Source: Reticulascus tulasneorum
Lineage: Eukaryota; Ascomycota; Sordariomycetes; Glomerellales; Reticulascaceae
Length of the DNA stretch: 64,000 nucleotides
Reading direction: 5' to 3'
Assembly (NCBI GenBank): GCA_001557505.1
Contig: LSAX01000001.1
Location: 1,798,001 to 1,862,000 of the forward strand
Each line of letters opens with the position of its first letter. Positions within the stretch are counted from its first letter, which is position 1. Both the position numbers and the translations under genes were made by a program. This document shows positions 23,911 to 34,580 of the stretch, one piece after another. Below the pieces are notes generated by a model that worked only from the letters and a program-made list of their open reading frames with translations, made no database searches and had not been told where the DNA came from.

Positions 23911-25023
23911 ATGGCACCCACAAGGCCGAACGGCAAGAAAGCAAAGAAAAAGGCTGCCAGTCCTGGGGTCCTTCTCTACGATGCTGCAACAAAACTTCAG
24001 GAAGGCGACCTTGACCGGGCGTTATCAACGGCGCAACGAGCACTCGAATCCACTGGCGAAGGGGGCGACTATGAGTTGGCAGCTCTAAATCTTCTGGGTC
24101 AGATTCAAGTTGAATTGGGGGAAATTGATGCTGCGAGAAGCTACTTTGCTCGGTCCGTCAAACTCGACGAAGATGGCACGGTCGATGAGAAAGTCGGTGG
24201 TGGACCTGAAAAGTTCCTCTGGCTGGCGCAGCTAAGCGAAGATGGAGGGGAGGATAGCGTCAAATGGTTTGAGCGTGGCGCCTCTTCCCTACGACGACAA
24301 ATCCAGACGCTCTCGGATCTGCCAAAACGGAGTTTGGAACAAGATGTCACGTTGGAGGAGAAGAAGCAGAAGCTGGGCGGGACACTATGCGCGGTGGCGG
24401 AGGTATACATGACGGACCTCTCCTGGGAATCGGATGCAGAGCAGAGGTGCGAGAGCCTCGTCACGGAAGCCATAATGGTAGCCCCTGATTCGCCGGAGAC
24501 GTGGCAGACTGTCGCAAATGTTCGAATATCGCAGGCCAGGACGGACGATGCGAAGGCTGCGCTGTCGAGAAGTCTGGAGCTATGGCAACATCTCCCACCA
24601 GAAGACCCTGGCGTGCCAGATTTCCCAACGAGGGTTGGTCTGGCGAGACTGTTGCTTGAGGTGGAGATGGAGAAGGAAGGGTTGGACGTGTTGGAGAGAT
24701 TGGTGGATGATGACGACGAGAGCGTGGAGGTTTGGTACCTGGGCGGGTGGGCGCTGTTCATCATGGGTGAGAAGCAGAAGAAAGCGACGCCAGAGGATGG
24801 GGCGAGCTGGAAAGTTTCGTGGATCGCGGCTCGACCGTGGCTGAACCAATGCTCGAGCCTATACAAGATTCAAGAGTACGAGGACGAGAGGCTTGGGGAA
24901 CATGCCAAAGAGTTGCTTGCCGCTATTAGCAAGGAGCTTGGTGATGCGCCGGGGGCTGACGATGACGAGGATGGGTGGGAGGACGCGGGTGATAGTGATG
25001 ATGATGAGGAGATGAAGGAGTAG
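23911..25023 (+). CDS. TPR protein, probable assembly chaperone of ribosomal protein L4 (Acl4-like)
   Basis: Intronless gene of 370 residues. A short basic N-terminus (MAPTRPNGKKAKKKAAS) is followed by tetratricopeptide-type helical repeats; clear ones are DAATKLQEGDLDRALSTAQR, LNLLGQIQVELGEIDAARSY and PETWQTVANVRISQARTDDA. The C-terminus is strongly acidic (DDDEDGWEDAGDSDDDEEMKE). TPR repeats plus an acidic tail match Acl4, the dedicated chaperone that escorts newly made uL4 (Rpl4) into the nucleus for 60S assembly. The ATG at 23911 has a good context (CAACATGGC); the frame is open 20 codons further upstream but that part is not conserved in character. Other small TPR chaperones cannot be fully excluded. 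It neighbours GIR2-like and PUF6 genes, also tied to ribosomes. Confidence 0.85.
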   Translation: MAPTRPNGKKAKKKAASPGVLLYDAATKLQEGDLDRALSTAQRALESTGEGGDYELAALNLLGQIQVELGEIDAARSYFARSVKLDEDGTVDEKVGGGPEKFLWLAQLSEDGGEDSVKWFERGASSLRRQIQTLSDLPKRSLEQDVTLEEKKQKLGGTLCAVAEVYMTDLSWESDAEQRCESLVTEAIMVAPDSPETWQTVANVRISQARTDDAKAALSRSLELWQHLPPEDPGVPDFPTRVGLARLLLEVEMEKEGLDVLERLVDDDDESVEVWYLGGWALFIMGEKQKKATPEDGASWKVSWIAARPWLNQCSSLYKIQEYEDERLGEHAKELLAAISKELGDAPGADDDEDGWEDAGDSDDDEEMKE

Positions 25024-25245
25024 TAACAACTTGTTGTCAGAAGGGGAGGGGCATTGAATTGACTTGTCTCGCAAGTCTTACTGGCGTCTAAAGGAGTTCG
25101 GCATCAAAAAGACTCTTTGCATTTTGTGCCGTCTTGGGAATTTGGCACGGTGAAAAGTGCCAGCACTAGAATTTCAAACCTTTGGAAAGCAGTTCACATG
25201 AACCCGTAACTCCATGCCATGCATTTCCGTCCAAGCCAAACCCCC

Positions 25246-25994
25246 CTACGCAGCCTCCACCTTCAACTTCTCAACCCCGCCGACCACCGCGTCGTCATCG
25301 TCATCCTCGTCATCCTCCTCCACAATCTTGCCCACCAACCCCCGTTCCCAAAGCTGCCTCCCCGTCAGCTTCGTCGGCTCCTTGACCTTTCCTTTTTTGA
25401 GCTCCGCCAGCCGATCTTCCTCCTCCTTCGCTTTCTGCTCCTCCATCTCCTTCAGGAACCCAGCCCGCCAGCTCGTGAACGACTCGGGCGTGACGGCCGT
25501 GCCGTGGAACTTCTTGTTCTCCTCCCGCTCCAGAGCGAGGACTCGATCCTCGTGCTCCTTGGCCCTGACGGCTCGGCGGTCGGCCACGAGCTGCTCGGCG
25601 GCGTCCTTGAGCGTCGAGACGAGGGTAAAGACCATAGCCATGCCGAGGTTTTCTGTGATGGTCTCCTCGAGGGAGGACAAGAGACTGTCCTTGTCGTCGG
25701 CCACGGAGAAGAAGGGGTGCAAAGGCGCGTTTGGCGGCGGCTGTAGGTCGAGCACGGGAGCTTCATCTGGATATAGAGGCGGGTAACGCACTTGAAGCAG
25801 AATGGTTGGAGGCTCGCCATCTTCTTCTGGGACATCGAGGAGGATTGATATCCTGAATTCCGTTTCTGAGATATCTGGATGGTGGATTAGCAAGGCCGGA
25901 CTTGAGCACTTCGTGGAGGGGTAGTACCTGTTATTTCATCAGGAAATATGGACTCGAGGACCTCGCGCTCCTCAACCTGCTCTTCTCGTCCCAT
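25246..25994 (-). CDS. GIR2: RWD-domain protein of the Gir2/RWDD1 family
   Basis: Exons 25994-25928 and 25874-25246, with a 53-nt intron, give 231 residues. The RWD domain covers about residues 5-115: EEREVLESIFPDEI at the start, then VRYPPLYPDEAPVLDLQPP with the invariant YPxxxP turn. A charged helical region and the conserved C-terminal segment TGRQLWERGLVGK follow, then an acidic run (EEDDEDDDDD). This order is that of yeast Gir2 and mammalian RWDD1/DFRP2. These bind the GTPase Rbg2/DRG and, in yeast, Gcn1, and modulate Gcn2 signalling on stalled ribosomes. The first exon is short and the ATG at 25992-25994 gives the expected MGREEQVEEREVLES start. It is divergent from PUF6 (323 bp apart) and tail to tail with the ACL4-like gene. 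Confidence 0.92.
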
Positions 25995-26317
25995 GTTTCC
26001 GATATGAGTGGGCTCTTATGAACCTATACCTAATACTCGGATTTGGTCTATATTTTTTGCGACAATCGTGATTCTCGGGATTGCGAGTCGCCAAAGTGAG
26101 GGTCTGGAAGAGTCAAAAGTACGTACCGTACGGTGATGGTGGGGTGAGCTCGCTGTAACTGGTTTAGCGGCCGTTTTACCGCCCGGCAATTCGATAGAAA
26201 TTTTGGATTTTTGAGGGCCGCCAATTGATGCAGATTTCCCTGCTACAGAAAGTTCCCTCCTCACTGGCGCATTGAGACGACTACCACAAAAATCTCAAAG
26301 CCCCCGGTGTATTCACA
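25995..26317. promoter_or_regulatory. Divergent promoter region of GIR2-like and PUF6 genes
   Basis: 323 bp between two divergent ATGs, so both promoters and leaders must fit here. Both genes concern ribosomes, so shared control is possible, but I see no specific element that proves it. Confidence 0.5.
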
Positions 26318-28479
26318 ATGGCAACGAAAGGTGCCGCATTCGGAAACAAGAGGAAGGGTGCCCCTACTGGGAAAGGGAGGTTTGACAACCATACTAAAAA
26401 ACCACGGGTGGAATTCGGCAAGAAGAGTTCGGCCCCGGTCGTTAGTTCCGAGAGTATGAGTGACGATTTCGAGAACGCTTCGGATTCCGAAGATGGTGGT
26501 GCAAAGTTGGAACAGTCATCGTCAGGGAAAGGGTTCCAGGGCAAGGGCAGAGGTGGTGACAACAGCAATGGTGCAGCGAATGGCAAGTCTTTCGAGAGAG
26601 GTACTTCTTCACCATCCCCTCTTTACCAAAGTATTCTGGCTAATCAGACACAGGTCAAAACTCCAGAGAGTCGCATGCCATACAGAAGAAGCTGGCCAGG
26701 GACCGAAAGGTCGCGAAGCCCCTCGGGGACGAAGTTCAGAGAACGAAAAAGATATGGGAGCGTCTAAGAAGAAAGTCCCACGTTCCCACTGAAGAAAGGA
26801 AACAACTCGTCGAGGAACTCTTTGAGATCATCAGCGGTCGTGTCAAGGATTTTGTGCTCAAGCATGACGCCACTCGGGCTGTCCAGACAGCCATCAAGTA
26901 CGCAAATGCAACGCAGAGGAAGCAGATTGCCAAGGAACTCCAAGGCACCTATGTCCAGCTTGCTGAGAGTCGATATGCCAAGTTTCTGATTGGCAAGCTT
27001 ATGGTCCAAGACGACAAGGAGATTAGAGAGATTGTTATCCCCGAGTTCTACGGCAAGGTCCGAAAGCTCATAAATCATGCCGAAGCATCATGGATTCTGG
27101 ACGACATATACCGTGCTGTCGCAACTAAGGAACAAAAGGCCATTTTGCTGAGAGAGTGGTATGGTCCAGAGTTTGCGCTTCTGGAACGCAACAAGGACGA
27201 GATACCGACTTCTGATCTGTCCCAAATCCTAGAGGAAAATCCCAGCAAGAGGGGACCAATCATGAAGGGCTTACTGGACATGATCAACTCCCTGGTACAG
27301 AAGAAAATGACGGGCTTCACGATGCTCCACGACGCCATGCTGCAATACTTCCTTCAGCTCAAGCCTGGGACTGACGAGTTCACTGGATTTGTCGAGATGA
27401 CCAAAGACGACGAAAGCGGAGACATCCTGAAGAATATGGCTTTTACTCGCTCTGGAGCCCGGCTGGTGTGCCTGCTTCTCGCCCACGGGTCATCAAAGGA
27501 TCGAAGGAACGTCCTCAAGGTATACAAAGACACGTTTGTCCTGATGTCAGGTGATTCATATGGTCATATAGTCATACTCGCTGCCTATGATCTCATTGAT
27601 GACACAAAAATGACACAAAAGACAATCTTCCCGGAGCTTATTGGAGATGACAAAGAGAAGGCAGTACAGAACATCATTGCGGCCAATAGCAATCTCAATG
27701 CCCGAACCACCTTACTGTATCTTCTCGAAGGCCAGTCGAAGTCTCTCTTCCCAGCCAACCTCAGCGACGATATCGCAATTCTCAAGGAAATACACGAGAT
27801 TCGCAAGACAACCAGCAAAAAGGACGAGGATGTTAGACGCAATGAGTTGGTTGTCGCTTTGTCGCCTCCACTACTAGACGCTATCGCATCTTCAGCTTCG
27901 TCGTTCATATCGGATCCATTCGGATGTCAGTTTGTTTCAGATGTCCTCCTGTCAGCGGTCGGCGAGAAGAAGGATGCACTAGAAGCGGTTGCAGCGGCGG
28001 CAGCTGGCGATCCTAGCGCGGATAATTCGAACGACACTGGGCTTGTCTCTCAACCTCATGTCTCTCGCACACCATCTGGCGGTCGTCTTTTCAAGACTCT
28101 CATAGCTGGTGGAAAATTCGACAAGAAGTCTGGCCAAGTGAAGCAAGTGGACCCTCCGCTGAAGTTTGCAGATATTCTTTACCCTGTTATCAAGGAGTAC
28201 ATCTTGTACTGGGCGACCGGTCCCAGCTCCTTCGTCGTGCTCAACCTGTTGGAGGCCGAGGACTTCAGTCACGGGGATGAACTGAGGAAAGCTCTAAAGC
28301 AGGGCAAGAAAGTATTACAGAAAGCTGCAACAGAGGAAACGACAGAACAAAAGGCGGACCGAGAAGCTCGAGAACAAAAGGAGACCGAGAAGGCGGGGAA
28401 GAAAGGAAAAAAGGGCGCAGCGAAACAGGAGAGAGCAGTTGGGAACCTAGGCTCCAAGCTCTTGCTAGAGAAGCTATAG
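26318..28479 (+). CDS. PUF6: Pumilio-repeat ribosome biogenesis factor PUF6
   Basis: Exons 26318-26600 and 26654-28479, with a 53-nt intron whose removal shifts the frame correctly, give 702 residues. The N-terminus is basic and Gly/Ser-rich (nucleolar type). After the junction comes the family hallmark TKKIWERLRRKSHVP. Pumilio repeats follow, for example VLKHDATRAVQTAIKYA, LAESRYAKFLIGKLM and LMSGDSYGHIVILAAYDLID. The CPL-type C-terminal part contains FISDPFGCQFVSDVLLSA. The C-terminal tail is Lys-rich (EKAGKKGKKGAAKQE). Puf6 binds RNA, acts in nucleolar 60S subunit maturation, and in yeast also represses ASH1 mRNA during transport. The start ATG at 26318 lies in an open context directly after the presumed short leader. 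Confidence 0.95.
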
Positions 28480-29435
28480 CATTGATTTACGGAAGCGGAT
28501 GTTACGCAGTGTCGGGCCGAGAGTTACGTGGGCTTAGAGTCCTGGAATACCTAGGTAGATATAGACAAAGATATGTCTGAGGGACGGAAAACAAAACTCT
28601 TAAAGCGCTTTGAACCCATCTACTTGCACCATTTGCGAATCGCCATGCCCTTTTGGCGCGAGATCGACGAACAACTGTGCAACCCCTGATGCCAAGACTT
28701 GATATTGTGCGGCATGAGCCATTCTTCGGACTAAGATTGGCGATGTAGTAGTCAGGTGCTTGAACATTGGTTTCTTCGTGGGTATCATTTCACCGAGAAC
28801 CGATTCCATCGTCTGCTGCTTTCCGACTTGTCAGTAGCACCAGCCAGCATCCTTCTACCGCGTTGTCACCATTGGTCGAATCTTCTCTGAAGCGAACAAA
28901 GCCCGTATCGGTACTGCTGAGTACTGATGTTTTACATCGTACACGAGGCAAGCAAACATGAGCTGTGCAAGGGCTGTACGCAAGTGGGAGGTCGTGGCGG
29001 ATATCATAAGAGTGCTGGCTCGCCTATACATCTAGATCTACGCTTTCTCCTATGTTGATGATTTTCATTAGATTCAAGGTCGTGGTGAGATATCTGTGCC
29101 ATCTCCAAAATCAACTGATTCTCCGTGGTCTTTTGCCGCATATCCATCCTGGTTTGGCAACTGCAGACTGCAATAGTATGAGTCTGGTTGCACTAGCAGC
29201 TACCATCACCTCGTTCCTTCCCCATGGCATGGAAACCAGAAACACCCGCCGATACATCATGAAACCAATTCTCATCTCATAACTTTGGAACCCTAAAAAT
29301 CATCTTGGACGCCGCTCGCCGCCTCCTGGAAGAGTCACTTTGAGCACTCGGCGCGTTGCAAACACCATGAGTGCAACAGGTCACATCCATACACCAACAC
29401 TTTCGTCTTTGACAATCCAGATCTAGAGTGGCAGG
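28480..29435. other. Intergenic spacer with one small unproved ORF
   Basis: 956 bp after PUF6. A minus-strand frame of 69 codons (28600-28809) is the only candidate; it matches nothing I recognise. The motif CCTAGGTAG occurs at 28555-28563. The right part presumably carries the promoter of the 29436 gene. Confidence 0.45.
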
Positions 29436-30563
29436 ATGCGCTTTCGAGTTTTCAACCGACAGTCGGCCGAGTGCCCAGCTGGCTACGCATTTTACGTCTG
29501 CAGAAACAACGACTTTCTGGGATGCTGCGCAATCGACCCGTGCGCTCTACCCTACTGTCCTGACGAAATCCCGACTATCGATAGTCCTGAGACTGCGTCA
29601 CCAACTACTGCCGAGGAACCAACAGTCATAGCCTCCATTGGTCCGCCTCTGAGAGGAACTTCGACGCCGCCAAGTACTGGCGTGTCTTCTAGTACCACAA
29701 TCTCGACGTCGACAATCGTGACAAGTGCAACGATAACTTCTCTAGCATCTATAGGAACAACCTCAACGTCTGAACAAACTTCCGTACCCACGCCGGTTTA
29801 TACTGCAAACAGTGATGTTACGAGCAGCCGCAGTGGCTCCTCGTTCTCTACTGCGGCAATCGGAGGGATCGCTAGCTCGGTTGCAATCGTGATACTGATC
29901 ATCATTGCGTGGTTCATCCTGTGGAGGAAGAGGGGGAAGAACAAAATCGGATCAGTGATATCGTCTGGGCTGGAGAGGAAGAACAGCAATGAGAGTGGCA
30001 AGATCATCGAAGGGCAAGATACCCCTGCAGTCGTAACAGTAAACCCAGTGGGCAATGAGGACGTTTTTGCCCCGTTTGGTGGTGAGTTTGTGCTATTAAC
30101 CAATGGACTTGGCAGCTCACAACTTCCAGGACGCTTCGACAGACCAGATTCGCACTCCACCAGATATAGCGACCCAAGTTCTCTTATGAAGAATCATCCT
30201 GTCAGCCCAATGTCACGAAATACGATGAGTATGGAAGCACCACACCTGCTAGGATCCCGCTCAGGGACCACGACCCCTGACCACGGATCTCGTCATGACA
30301 CATCCACCCCCGAGCTGCAAGGCTCTCCAAAGAGAGCTGCCGTGGCGGAGCTGGCATCACCAGGTCTTCCGAACATTGTCCAGGTTACGGGCGGCAACCG
30401 AAACAGCGTTCACAGATTCAAAGCATGCAACCCAGATGATAACCTACGCCCCGTGCAAGAGGGAACTGCGGACAGTCTGCGAGCAACTCTGACTGTCACT
30501 CCCGGAGAGCGGAATCAAGGAAAGCATGTGGCAAGCTGGTCACACTATGACCCCATTTATTGA
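29436..30563 (+). CDS. Cys-rich single-pass membrane protein of filamentous fungi
   Basis: Intronless, 375 residues. The N-terminus carries a compact Cys-rich motif, CPAGYAFYVC, then GCCAIDPC and CPDE, within the first 43 residues. A Ser/Thr-rich stalk of about 95 residues follows, suited to O-mannosylation. One hydrophobic span (about residues 140-163, ASSVAIVILIIIAWFIL) comes next, with a basic stop-transfer segment WRKRGKNK, then a 200-residue polar cytosolic tail. There is no cleavable signal peptide, so the likely topology is N-outside with the single span as anchor. Proteins with this Cys motif, Ser/Thr stalk and single span are common in moulds and resemble wall sensors, but no function is established that I can name. 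The start is the first ATG in frame before the Cys motif. Confidence 0.75.
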   Translation: MRFRVFNRQSAECPAGYAFYVCRNNDFLGCCAIDPCALPYCPDEIPTIDSPETASPTTAEEPTVIASIGPPLRGTSTPPSTGVSSSTTISTSTIVTSATITSLASIGTTSTSEQTSVPTPVYTANSDVTSSRSGSSFSTAAIGGIASSVAIVILIIIAWFILWRKRGKNKIGSVISSGLERKNSNESGKIIEGQDTPAVVTVNPVGNEDVFAPFGGEFVLLTNGLGSSQLPGRFDRPDSHSTRYSDPSSLMKNHPVSPMSRNTMSMEAPHLLGSRSGTTTPDHGSRHDTSTPELQGSPKRAAVAELASPGLPNIVQVTGGNRNSVHRFKACNPDDNLRPVQEGTADSLRATLTVTPGERNQGKHVASWSHYDPIY

Positions 30564-31114
30564 CTTACGAAAGTCAAGGGAGTAGGAGATCGGCTATATG
30601 ACGAGAAACTTGGAGGGGACACGACTGGCATTCCTACCTAGGTAAGCATGCTTTCCACCACAAAATTAGGTAATATTACTGGATTCGGTTATTGTAATAG
30701 AGGTATTGGACTCACGAAATGGGACAATTTAAGTTGGAGAAAGTCCCTTTTGACAAGCGTACACACCAAACTCGCGTTGCCAGGCTGTTGCGGCTTGTCG
30801 CGCATGAATTGGTGTCCACACCATAGCTGCCAACACTGGGCGATAGGTCGTACCAACATGGCAAATAGACGCAGAAGATGAGTGTAATAAGTGCTCATTC
30901 TCGTGAAAATTGATGGGTATTCAACACATACTAAAAGCAATCTCATCCTCTCAATCGTACGCCAAACATGCAGTTTAATCTTCTTGTATAGAAGCATTCC
31001 TTTTGCCCTCTCCGTTTCCTGTTTTGTTTTGTCTTCTCCAATCCAGTGCCGACGCATGACCATGAAACCGCTTTTTGCTTCCAACCCATCTCCCCCCACT
31101 GCCGCCTAAGGCCA
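30564..31114. other. Convergent intergenic spacer
   Basis: 551 bp between two gene ends (29436 gene on + and RPB4 on -). It contains one CCTAGGTAAG palindrome-like motif at about 30637. No conserved frame is visible. Confidence 0.5.
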
Positions 31115-31665
31115 TCAACTGTTCTGGAGCTTCGCGATCTCCTCTAGCAACTCCTGCAAGTCTTCGTCGCTGATCTTGTCCTGCAGGGACGGAATCAAAG
31201 TCTTCGCCTCCTCCGCCGTTTCACAGCACAAGGAGCCTAGGATACTTAGCATGTCTCCTCCCACTTGAGCATTGCGGCCCGGAGATAATACCTATTTGAG
31301 CTCGTTCAAACTTGGCCAACTGCTTGTGGGCGCTCAGCAGCCTTTCCACGGCCTCGACGTTTTCTTTCTGCCTGAAGCGGGAGAAGGCGTCGAGGTAGTT
31401 GAGCGTCTGCGTAAGCATTCTAAGCATGAGATGTTAGCCCTTGTCATCGGGAGCGTTCATGTCCTGCCCGGCGCAAGGCGTACTCTGTTTCGTTGACATT
31501 CTTGCGATCATTTTTGCGTTTTGCAACCAGGGCGTTGATTACGAGGGAAGCTTCGGAGAGAGTGAGGGTGTCGACATCTTGAAATTCCCCGAGGTTCAGG
31601 ATGTTTGACGCCTCTTCGTTTCCTGGCGGTGGGGGCTTCGGTCGGGACACGCGGGGATGCGACAT
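31115..31665 (-). CDS. RPB4: DNA-directed RNA polymerase II subunit Rpb4
   Basis: Subunit of the Rpb4/Rpb7 stalk of RNA polymerase II, involved in initiation and in linking transcription to mRNA decay. Exons 31665-31484, 31419-31292 and 31236-31115 give 143 residues, the usual size in filamentous fungi. Introns of 64 and 55 nt have GT..TAG ends and branch sites (GCTAAC, GCTAAG). The motifs run in family order: GEFQDVDTLTLSEASLVINA, then NYLDAFSRFRQKENVEAVER, KFERAQIGSLCCETAEEAKT, and at the C-terminus ISDEDLQELLEEIAKLQNS. The open frame extends upstream of the chosen ATG, but MSHPRVSRPKPPPP is the expected N-terminus. It is divergent from TRS23. Confidence 0.97.
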
Positions 31666-32350
31666 GATCGATTGCTTGATCGCGATTCCGTGGTGAGAAG
31701 GAAGAGAGCCTAGGCGAGGTGGGTGGGGGCGTTTGATTCGGCTGGAGAGGCGTATCGCAGGGGGGATAAGGGACGCTGGGTTCGGTGTCGTTGTTGGATG
31801 AAGTGGATGAGGCTGAATTCGACGATGAGCCTCCCCTACCTTAGTATGAAATTCTGGCTCCACTGGAATCCCTGCGGCTGCCTGAGGGGTTAGTGGAGGG
31901 GAGGCTACTTGCTTCCCCCACCTGAGGCAGCCCCAGTAATTACGAGGCAATGATCCATGATGGGAAGCATAGGGGGAGGTCCAGTGGCCACCGGGGTGCT
32001 TCTAGCCATGTGACCGCTGAAAGGCCCAGCTACAGCCCGCTGGAGTTAGCACACCAAACTTTACACCATTCCTGAACGGATACTTCTGAAGACTTAAGGT
32101 GTGTCTGCGCACGCTACTGAATGAGTATTTTTATATTAGACATATTGTCTATACTCTCTTTTGAGGCTCTTCATCCCCACTTATCAGCCAAATCTAGCAG
32201 CGCGTTCGCTGACCGAGTCAGACGCAATCTCAACCACCACTGACTGACCGGACTGGCTCACATGAAGCGGCTCTGGGTACAAGGCTTATGAGGACACTGA
32301 ACTCCCTATAGAACTTGATCAAGCAGCTGGCAAAGCTGTTACGAGATATC
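31666..32350. promoter_or_regulatory. Divergent promoter region of RPB4 and TRS23
   Basis: 685 bp between the RPB4 start and the split TRS23 start. It holds both promoters and the TRS23 leader. No specific element was recognised. Confidence 0.5.
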
Positions 32351-32924
32351 ATGTATGTACTGTAGCATTCGGCTGGGCATCATTTCCTGACGCTCGGACA
32401 GGACGGTTTATGCCCTTATCATCATCAACAAGGCCGGAGGGTTGATCTATAACCGCACTCTCCATGAAGGCGGCCTCAATAAACTGAGCACAAATGACTA
32501 TCTCGTTCTTGCTGGAACATTTCATGGGTGAGACCAGACCCGGCTCTACTCGCTCGACGTACCTGGAGCTCATCGTGTTAGTGTTCACGCCATCACAACT
32601 CGGCTCAACCCCACGAGACACATCTCTTCGAGCAACACCACAAACGCAGCGGGAATGATCAGTCGACCTGAGCCCCCATCAGGTATCGAGGTGATGGAGA
32701 CGGAGAACTTCCGGCTACAGTGCTTCAACACCATGACGGGGACCAAGTTCCTCCTCTTCACCGATACCACCCAGGCGAATGTGGACCTCACCATCCGGAG
32801 GATATACGACTTGTACAGCGACTACGTCATGAAGAATCCATTCTACCAGCTTGAGATGCCAATCCGGTGCGAGATCTTTGAAAGAAAACTGTTGTCGTAT
32901 ATCAGGGAGATCAACAATCGATGA
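32351..32924 (+). CDS. TRS23: TRAPP complex subunit Trs23 (TRAPPC4)
   Basis: Core subunit of the TRAPP tethering complexes, which act as exchange factors for Ypt1/Rab1 in ER-Golgi traffic. Exons 32351-32352 (the bases AT), 32402-32527 and 32582-32924 give 156 residues. Removing intron 1 (32353-32401, GTATGT..CGGACAG, branch site CTGAC) creates the ATG from AT and G. The unspliced frame just upstream of exon 2 has a TGA and no ATG, so the split start is the only good model. The longin-like N-terminus reads VYALIIINKAGGLIYNRTLH. The family signature LQCFNTMTGTKFLLFTDTTQ and IYDLYSDYVMKNPFYQLEMP lie in exon 3. The end is SYIREINNR. Confidence 0.93.
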
Positions 32925-33119
32925 TGGAACGAGGCACCGCGTACCGGGGACTACTGGACTATGAATGATGTGCATGACGATGGAGTTTGAAAGGGTATTG
33001 GGCTTATCAATTAGCAGCAGGTTGCCAATAAAGGCTCCGAGATACCTCTAAATCCTAGCCGATGTCTATTTTACACTCTTGATTGGTGGAACAAAAGCAG
33101 ACAGACTGGAAGCACCTGG

Positions 33120-34084
33120 TTATGAGGTGTCCATTTTGTCACCGTCATCTTTCTTGTCGTCCTTGTCCTTCGGGGTACTCGACTCCCCACTGCCACTGGG
33201 CTGCCCTTCTTTATCGAGAAGAGGAGCTGATTCGCCCTCCTCCTTAATGTCTTCAAGAGACGTCTTCTGGGCAGCTTCCGCCTCCTCCCGAGCCTTCTTT
33301 TCCTGCCTGGCCTTTTCTTCCTCCATGCTCATGCGGAGCGCCAGTGCAAGCTCAGGATCCATAGACGGGTCAAAGTCGAATTCACCAAATCCAGCTCCTC
33401 CGCTCTCTGCGCCGGGCCCGCTGCTTCCCGGTGCGTTCTCTCCGAGCAATATCGGCGTCGAAATCAGCTGGTCGCTGAGCAGCTTGCTGCTTGGGGGGAT
33501 GACAACCAGATGTGATCCTTCGCCACCCTTTACGTTCTCGTTGAATGCTTGTAGTTTCTTCTGCGTATCGTCATCGTCCAGGTCACCGAACAGAACAAAG
33601 TCGACAGTGACGTTGCCCTTCTTCATCTTCTTGGCTAATGTGACGAGCTTCTTTTCTTCCTCTCCGATGGGGGAGCAGACGAAGACTATTATGCGTTGTC
33701 GTTGGGATTTGTTCTGACGATGTTTGAGAGCAAGCTAGAATGGTACGTTAGCTATCAAGTTCAGGCAACTCAAGATAGAGACCCGTGAATTACCCCAGCT
33801 ATTTGAATGCCAGTTGCCAGATGCGACGAACCCAAGATCTTCGTCTTCGTTCGGTGCAAGCCCTCCAAGATCTTGCCCTGGTCTGTCGTCAGTGTTACCA
33901 AGACTTCCGGACCCTTGCCACCCATGCTCATCAAGCCGACCGACGATTCCGGGTTACTGTTGGTGATTGTCTGGAAGATTATGTTGACTGCATCGGCTTG
34001 GGAGTCGAATCTTGTTGGCTGGTAATCACCATTGCGGCTGCTTTCGCTGTTGTCCACAACGACCATCACAGCTTCGAGAACCAT
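33120..34084 (-). CDS. RPN10: 26S proteasome regulatory subunit Rpn10
   Basis: Ubiquitin receptor of the proteasome 19S particle. Exons 34084-33794 and 33734-33120, with a 59-nt intron, give 301 residues. The N-terminal von Willebrand A domain starts MVLEAVMVVVDNSESSRNGD, the family hallmark, and contains LATGIQIAGLALKHRQNK across the splice site and RIIVFVCSPI. A ubiquitin-interacting motif lies in the second half, DPELALALRMSMEEE, with the central A-L-x-x-S pattern. The tail is acidic and Lys-rich (KDKDDKKDDGDKMDTS). The start choice is fixed by the conserved N-terminus; a further 28 open codons upstream are not family-like. It is divergent from the borealin homologue (496 bp) and tail to tail with TRS23. 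A long antisense frame over exon 2 is a shadow. Confidence 0.97.
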
Positions 34085-34580
34085 CTTTGCGGTTTGCGTG
34101 GAAGGGGGCTTGATCGAGATTGGGGTTTTGTGAATAAAAGGCAGGCAGAGAAGAAGAATTAAAGGCACTGGCGGTGTGTTTTTACCGAGGTGGTCGCTTG
34201 CGCTGAAAGAAGTGAGTTTGATGTTAAGCTGTGATGAGCTCCAGAGACGACGCAGTTGGAGCTCAAAGGCACTCGTCAGACGGTTCAGCCTGGTGGTCCG
34301 GGGATGTCCAGAGGTTAGTATGTAGCAGCACCTTAGCCTGGGGCAAGTTTAGTGAGAAATATTTGTAGCTCTACTTATTTCATTTTTAGCGTAGACATCC
34401 ATTTCCTTGCCCCCCAGTTCAGCTTACATAATGGTCATATTGGAGGCACCGTTTGTTTACTTTCCGCCAACACTGGCCACTCACAGAGCGCGTAGCTGCC
34501 ACACCGCAGCAAGATCGACCACGATAACTTACATGACCACATCCTATTCCACATTCCACCCAACTTCAACCACATCTGCC
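34085..34580. promoter_or_regulatory. Divergent promoter region of RPN10 and the borealin homologue
   Basis: 496 bp between two divergent starts. No recognised element stands out. The open frame that runs into the borealin ATG from 34407 is treated as leader. Confidence 0.45.

Noticed and set aside
24141..24866. 241-codon open frame on minus opposite the ACL4-like gene
   Set aside because: Antisense shadow; Ser-rich with no family features.
33079..33717. 212-codon open frame on + opposite RPN10
   Set aside because: Exact antisense of RPN10 exon 2; a Ser/Leu-rich shadow of its acidic/Lys coding bias.
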